Assembly (NCBI GenBank): GCA_945487985.1
Contig: CALYTX010000029.1
Span: 1 to 9,884, forward strand
DNA: 9,884 bases
From: an uncultured Verrucomicrobiota bacterium
GTDB taxonomy: Bacteria; Verrucomicrobiota; Kiritimatiellia; RFP12; UBA1067
Direction of reading: 5' to 3'
Both the position numbers and the translations under genes were made by a program. Positions 7,288 through 9,884 of this stretch are shown here, piece by piece (position 1 is the first letter of the stretch; the number at the start of each line of letters is the position of its first letter). The notes under the pieces are model-generated. The model saw nothing but the letters and a program-made list of their open reading frames with translations, did not search any database and had not been told where the DNA came from.

Positions 7288-8477
7288 GTTTCCGCCTCCG
7301 CAGCAGCGAGAGCCGCGCCCAAGGCGGCGAGAAACGCCGTAGGATCGTCGGTTTTAACGCCTTTGTCAATCTCGATGCCCGCGAACGGCGATGGCGCGAC
7401 GAGCTGCAGCTTCAATGCTTCCTCGGCGTAGTGCCGCCAGTGCTCCGCGCCGCGCGGCAGACCCACGAGCATGACCTTGTCGGCCGCGATGCGGTGTTTG
7501 CCGGTTAGATATGCTCGCGCCAGTTCAAGCTGCTCGAGCACCGGGTGGATGAATGGCTCGAGCGCCGGGCGCGGATCGACGAGGGAGTCTTCCAGCACCG
7601 AATCGACCAGTTCTTCGTCGACACCAAGCGTTTTCCTGACCGCGTTGCGCATCGCCATATAACCGCGAGTGTTCGGACAGCGCCTCCACAATACCGGCAG
7701 ACCTTCCTTGTAGCCGGCGAAGTAGATGGCATTCTCGCGCACGATAATGGCAAGCATGTTGCCTTTGGCTTCGAGATATTCCGGCTGGACGAGTATACTC
7801 GCCATCAGCGCCGATTCGGCAAGTTGTATTGACCCTGCGGTCGGGCGTTTGCCTTCTGGCAGCAGCCGTCCGAGCCACAGCGCCTGAAATTCCGGCATGG
7901 AGGCGTAAAGGTGGAAATCATCTTCCGCGAAGGGGCGTACGACGAACCGCCGGCCGTTTTCCGAGACGGGAATGCCGTCATTAGGCAATTCCGGGCGCTT
8001 GGCGTTCGCCGCCGGCTGGGGCGTGGCAGGCTGCGCGGGCGTGATCGCGTGCTTGATGCCGAGCCGGCGCTTGCCTATCTCGCTCGCGGCGCTCGCGGAT
8101 TCTTTCACCGGCGCCGCACCATGGATCATCTCTTGGATAATCGCTTCGCTCGAAGCCTGGCCGAAGGATCCCAACTGCGAGTTGACGGCAAGAGCCGCGC
8201 TGGGCGACTGGAAATCGTGCGGCAGTTCCCATTTCGGCTGCCGCGGCGTGTCTTCCCACGAGACTGGCAACTCGCCGTCTGGCGGTTTTATAAAATCGGC
8301 CGCGCCAAGCCGCCAGAGGTTCTTTTTGCGGTACAGTCTTACCGCCGGGCAGCCGCGTGCATCGCCGCTAAACAGCTCAACCCCGACCAAATCGACCTTC
8401 GATTTCGCCCCGCCGCCATTGCCCGTGCCGGGGAAACCAAATTCGATGGTTTTGTTTTTTGTAAGTTGAATTTTCAC
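7284..8477 (-). CDS. pilM: Degenerate PilM-like actin-fold protein, leaderless GTG start
   Basis: This 397-residue cytoplasmic protein has the fold order of PilM/FtsA-type actin homologues. A first strand pair (VDLVGVELFSGD..AVRLYRKKNLWRLGAADF, near 28-62) matches the opening of PilM. A Pro/Ala-rich linker lies near 145-165. A second subdomain starts at MLAIIVRENAIYFAGYKEGLP, and the close has VMLVGLPRGAEHW, VAPSPFAGIEI and AFLAALGAALA, matching the PilM end (..SGG.., ..NPF..I.., ..AVALGLA). The nucleotide-binding motifs are eroded: the DIGxxxxK, DIGxxxT and SGGG positions read VELFSGD, IVRENAIYF and VGLPRG. It may therefore be a scaffold that does not bind ATP. The start is GTG because the codons from the TTG at 8513 to 8478 are also a strong promoter. 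No Shine-Dalgarno precedes the GTG. It is first in the operon and overlaps the PilN-like gene by ATGA. Confidence 0.72.
   Translation of the reverse strand: MKIQLTKNKTIEFGFPGTGNGGGAKSKVDLVGVELFSGDARGCPAVRLYRKKNLWRLGAADFIKPPDGELPVSWEDTPRQPKWELPHDFQSPSAALAVNSQLGSFGQASSEAIIQEMIHGAAPVKESASAASEIGKRRLGIKHAITPAQPATPQPAANAKRPELPNDGIPVSENGRRFVVRPFAEDDFHLYASMPEFQALWLGRLLPEGKRPTAGSIQLAESALMASILVQPEYLEAKGNMLAIIVRENAIYFAGYKEGLPVLWRRCPNTRGYMAMRNAVRKTLGVDEELVDSVLEDSLVDPRPALEPFIHPVLEQLELARAYLTGKHRIAADKVMLVGLPRGAEHWRHYAEEALKLQLVAPSPFAGIEIDKGVKTDDPTAFLAALGAALAAAEAET
7295..7299 (-). promoter_or_regulatory. Ribosome binding site of the PilN-like gene
   Basis: GGAGG on the minus strand lies 7 bases before the ATG at 7287, over the Ala/Glu-rich C-terminal codons of the PilM-like gene. 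Confidence 0.75.
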
Positions 8478-8489
8478 TGATGCTATTAT

Positions 8490-8505
8490 AGCACTAATTG
8501 TGCCA
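8490..8505 (-). promoter_or_regulatory. Sigma-54-type (-24/-12) promoter element overlapping the sigma-70 promoter
   Basis: TGGCACAATTAGTGCT fits the sigma-54 consensus TGGCACG-N4-TTGCW at all but two fixed positions. It keeps the invariant GG and GC ten bases apart (GG at 8504-8503, GC at 8492-8491). Transcription would begin near 8479, two bases before the GTG. The neighbouring divergent gene is a sigma-54 activator, which supports the reading. The overlap with a good sigma-70 promoter means that one of the two may be chance. Confidence 0.5.
8491..8503. promoter_or_regulatory. Inverted repeat GCAC-N5-GTGC in the promoter spacer
   Basis: A 4-base dyad (8491-8494 with 8500-8503) lies between the -35 and -10 boxes of the sigma-70 reading and within the sigma-54 element. 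It could be an operator half-site pair, or merely a consequence of the sigma-54 consensus bases. Confidence 0.25.
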
Positions 8506-8514
8506 TCGGACAAT

Positions 8515-8533
8515 GCCCGCGAACGGCGCGGGC
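8515..8533. promoter_or_regulatory. GC-rich perfect dyad in the divergent intergenic region
   Basis: GCCCGCG (8515-8521), loop AACGG, CGCGGGC (8527-8533): a perfect 7-base inverted repeat. No T-tract follows on either strand, so it is not an intrinsic terminator. Its place just upstream of the operon -35 box suits a protein-binding site. Confidence 0.35.
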
Positions 8534-8547
8534 GCGGGGCGGACTGG

Positions 8548-8576
8548 TTGCGTCATCGCTCTGAAAATAGGATAAT
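8548..8576 (+). promoter_or_regulatory. Possible promoter of the sigma-54 activator gene
   Basis: TTGCGT (8548-8553, 3 of 6), 17 bases, GATAAT (8571-8576, 5 of 6). The start would fall at about 8583-8584, directly at the first codons of the activator. An alternative weak sigma-54 reading is TGG at 8545 with GG-N10-GC ending at 8559, but the bases between match poorly. Confidence 0.35.
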
Positions 8577-8586
8577 CTTTTTCATT

Positions 8587-9884
8587 ATTACGAAAGTTTT
8601 AATTGTCGACGACGAGCCACGAATCCTCTTGCTGCTGCAAAGTTTGTTAAAGGCAAACAAGTATCAGGTGGAAAGCGCGCGCGACGGCAAAAGCGCGTTG
8701 GCGATTGTCGAGAAGGGTGAGGTTGATATTGTAATAACCGACCTTCGTATGTCGCCCAGGGAGGGGATGATGCTTTTCCGCGAAATCCACGATCTTCACC
8801 CGGATTTGCCAGTTATTCTGTTGACGGCCTACGCTACGGTCGATACGGCTATTGAAGCGATGAAAGCAGGTGTGTTCGACTATCTCACCAAGCCTTTCAA
8901 AGTTGACGATCTCATTGCCTGCCTTAGGCGCGCGGAAGAAAAGATTAAAGGTAGTCCAGCAGTCTGCTCGCCAGATGCCACCCATATCCGGCGGTTTGAC
9001 AATCTCATCGCTGTTTCGCCGGCGATGGTTGGTATCTGCGATATGATTCAAAAGGTGGCACCTACGGCAGCTACGGTGCTTATCAACGGCGAATCAGGAA
9101 CCGGCAAAGAGGTTATCGCCAAGACAATCCACAAATATTCCACTCGCGTCAACCAGCCGTGGGTGGCGGTAAATTGTGCGGCAATTCCGGAAAATCTGCT
9201 CGAAAGCGAAATGTTCGGTCATGTCAAGGGCAGTTTCACCGGGGCGGTTTCCGATAAGATCGGCCTGTTCGAGGCGGCAAACGGAGGGACGCTTTTTCTC
9301 GATGAAATCTCCTCTATGCCGCTTATTCTGCAAGGCAAGTTGCTACGCGCGCTGCAGGAAAAGGAAATTCGCCGCGTAGGCGGAACGAAGGATATTCCAG
9401 TGGATGTACGCGTGATTGCCGCCTCCAACGCCAATCTGGAAGAAGCGGTGGTCAAGGGAACCTTCCGTAGCGACCTTTATTATCGTTTTGCCGTTATTAC
9501 GCTCGATTTGCCTCCGTTGCGCAAGCGCCCAGAAGATATCTTGCCGCTTGCGCGCCATTTCATCCGCGTCGAATTGGGCGAAACGAAGAATCTGCCTGTT
9601 ATTGCTCCGGATGCGGCCAAGGCGCTTGAATCCTACGATTGGCCCGGGAATGTGCGCGAATTGGAAAACGCCATGCGGCACGCGCTCACTTTTCGTCAAG
9701 GCGGCGATATTACTAAAGATTTGCTACCTCAGAAAATCGCCGAATATACCCGACCCCAAGCGAGCTCGACGCTTCCCGATATCACTAACGCTTCGCTGAA
9801 AAGTTTCTTGAAGCGCAAAGAAAAGGAAGCGATTTCGACCAGCTTCTGGCCGCCATGGACGCCGGCGACTTTGAGCAGGAGAAG
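8587..9884 (+). CDS. NtrC/PilR-family sigma-54-dependent response regulator, 3' partial and frameshifted
   Basis: Two-component transcription activator that remodels sigma-54 RNA polymerase. Numbering from ATT at 8587: the receiver domain (1-118) has acidic pair D8/D9, phospho-acceptor D52, T80 and K102. The AAA+ domain (about 137-370) has Walker A GESGTGKE (168-175), the sigma-54 loop as GSFTGA (215-220, Ser for the usual Ala), Walker B TLFLDE ending D239/E240, an FRSDLYYRF arginine segment and WPGNVRELEN. No ATG, GTG or TTG lies within 35 bases of the expected start; ATT at 8584/8587 or TTG at 8548 are the options. After KRKEKEA (to 9831) the frame turns to Trp/Pro-rich nonsense, while the next frame gives FDQLLAAMDAGDFEQEK, a good match to the helix before the Fis-type HTH. 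One base is therefore missing near 9832-9835. The HTH lies beyond the window. The gene is divergent from the pil-like operon, which it may regulate. Confidence 0.9.
   Translation, partial: MTKVLIVDDEPRILLLLQSLLKANKYQVESARDGKSALAIVEKGEVDIVITDLRMSPREGMMLFREIHDLHPDLPVILLTAYATVDTAIEAMKAGVFDYLTKPFKVDDLIACLRRAEEKIKGSPAVCSPDATHIRRFDNLIAVSPAMVGICDMIQKVAPTAATVLINGESGTGKEVIAKTIHKYSTRVNQPWVAVNCAAIPENLLESEMFGHVKGSFTGAVSDKIGLFEAANGGTLFLDEISSMPLILQGKLLRALQEKEIRRVGGTKDIPVDVRVIAASNANLEEAVVKGTFRSDLYYRFAVITLDLPPLRKRPEDILPLARHFIRVELGETKNLPVIAPDAAKALESYDWPGNVRELENAMRHALTFRQGGDITKDLLPQKIAEYTRPQASSTLPDITNASLKSFLKRKEKEAISTSFWPPWTPATLSRR

Larger units (their letters stand above)
8485..8513 (-). promoter_or_regulatory. 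Sigma-70-type promoter of the pil-like operon
   Basis: On the minus strand TTGTCC (8513-8508, 4 of 6 to consensus), exactly 17 bases, then TATAAT (8490-8485, 6 of 6). The expected start is A at 8478, one base before the GTG codon. This would give a leaderless or almost leaderless mRNA, which agrees with the missing ribosome site. Confidence 0.7.
8478..8586. other. Divergent intergenic region
   Basis: This is the only non-coding stretch of note, about 109 bases. It contains the overlapping sigma-70 and sigma-54 promoter elements of the operon, a GC-rich dyad, and a weaker promoter for the activator. The plus-strand activator frame stays open back to 8470 (TGA at 8467-8469), so coding content cannot be fully excluded. 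Confidence 0.7.

Noticed and set aside
7911..8480. Plus-strand open frame of 189 codons opposite the PilM-like gene
   Set aside because: It is Arg-rich, has no recognisable domain, and mirrors the coding frame of the PilM-like protein. It would also cross the operon start.
8545..8560. Second sigma-54 element on the plus strand (TGG..., GG-N10-GC) for the activator
   Set aside because: Only the GG and GC doublets and a few flanking bases fit; the CAC part of the -24 box is absent. Such spacing occurs often by chance in GC-rich DNA.
1..9884. tRNA, rRNA, CRISPR array, insertion sequence or attachment site
   Set aside because: No cloverleaf, repeat-spacer pattern, transposase motif or terminal inverted repeat was seen. 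Nearly all the DNA is accounted for by seven coding regions.

Overview
The window reads as chromosomal DNA from a Gram-negative, diderm bacterium, most likely of the PVC group (Verrucomicrobiota/Kiritimatiellota/Lentisphaerota). The reasons are an outer-membrane secretin, a PilM-N-O-P-Q-type operon with very divergent members like the 'type IV pilus-like' cluster known from Akkermansia (Amuc_1098-1102), and a large BspA-type leucine-rich-repeat surface protein with a C-terminal beta domain I associate with Kiritimatiellae-like genomes. The phylum is an inference from gene content, not from a marker gene.

Layout. Positions 32-8477 hold six genes on the minus strand, read from high to low coordinates: a degenerate PilM-like actin-fold protein, a PilN-like bitopic protein, a PilO-like bitopic protein, a small PilP-like periplasmic protein, a secretin, and a 1171-residue BspA-like repeat protein. 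Every junction is an overlap or a 3-base gap, and each downstream gene has its own Shine-Dalgarno sequence, so this is one tightly coupled operon. Positions 8478-8586 are the only intergenic DNA. Beyond them an NtrC/PilR-family sigma-54 activator runs on the plus strand to the window end.

The divergent region is the densest in signals. On the operon side a good sigma-70 promoter (TTGTCC, 17 bases, TATAAT) overlaps a sigma-54-type element (TGGCACAATTAGTGCT, GG-N10-GC). Either would start the mRNA 1-2 bases before a GTG codon, so the operon mRNA would be leaderless or nearly so. A sigma-54 element beside a sigma-54 activator gene suggests that this activator controls the operon. The activator gene has no ATG, GTG or TTG near its expected start, and its 3' end shows a one-base frameshift at about 9832.

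Working model (inference): PilM-N-O-P form an inner-membrane/periplasmic scaffold joined to the secretin. The LRR protein, translationally coupled to the secretin, is a candidate client or surface partner of that envelope complex. No assembly ATPase, prepilin peptidase or pilin is present in the window.
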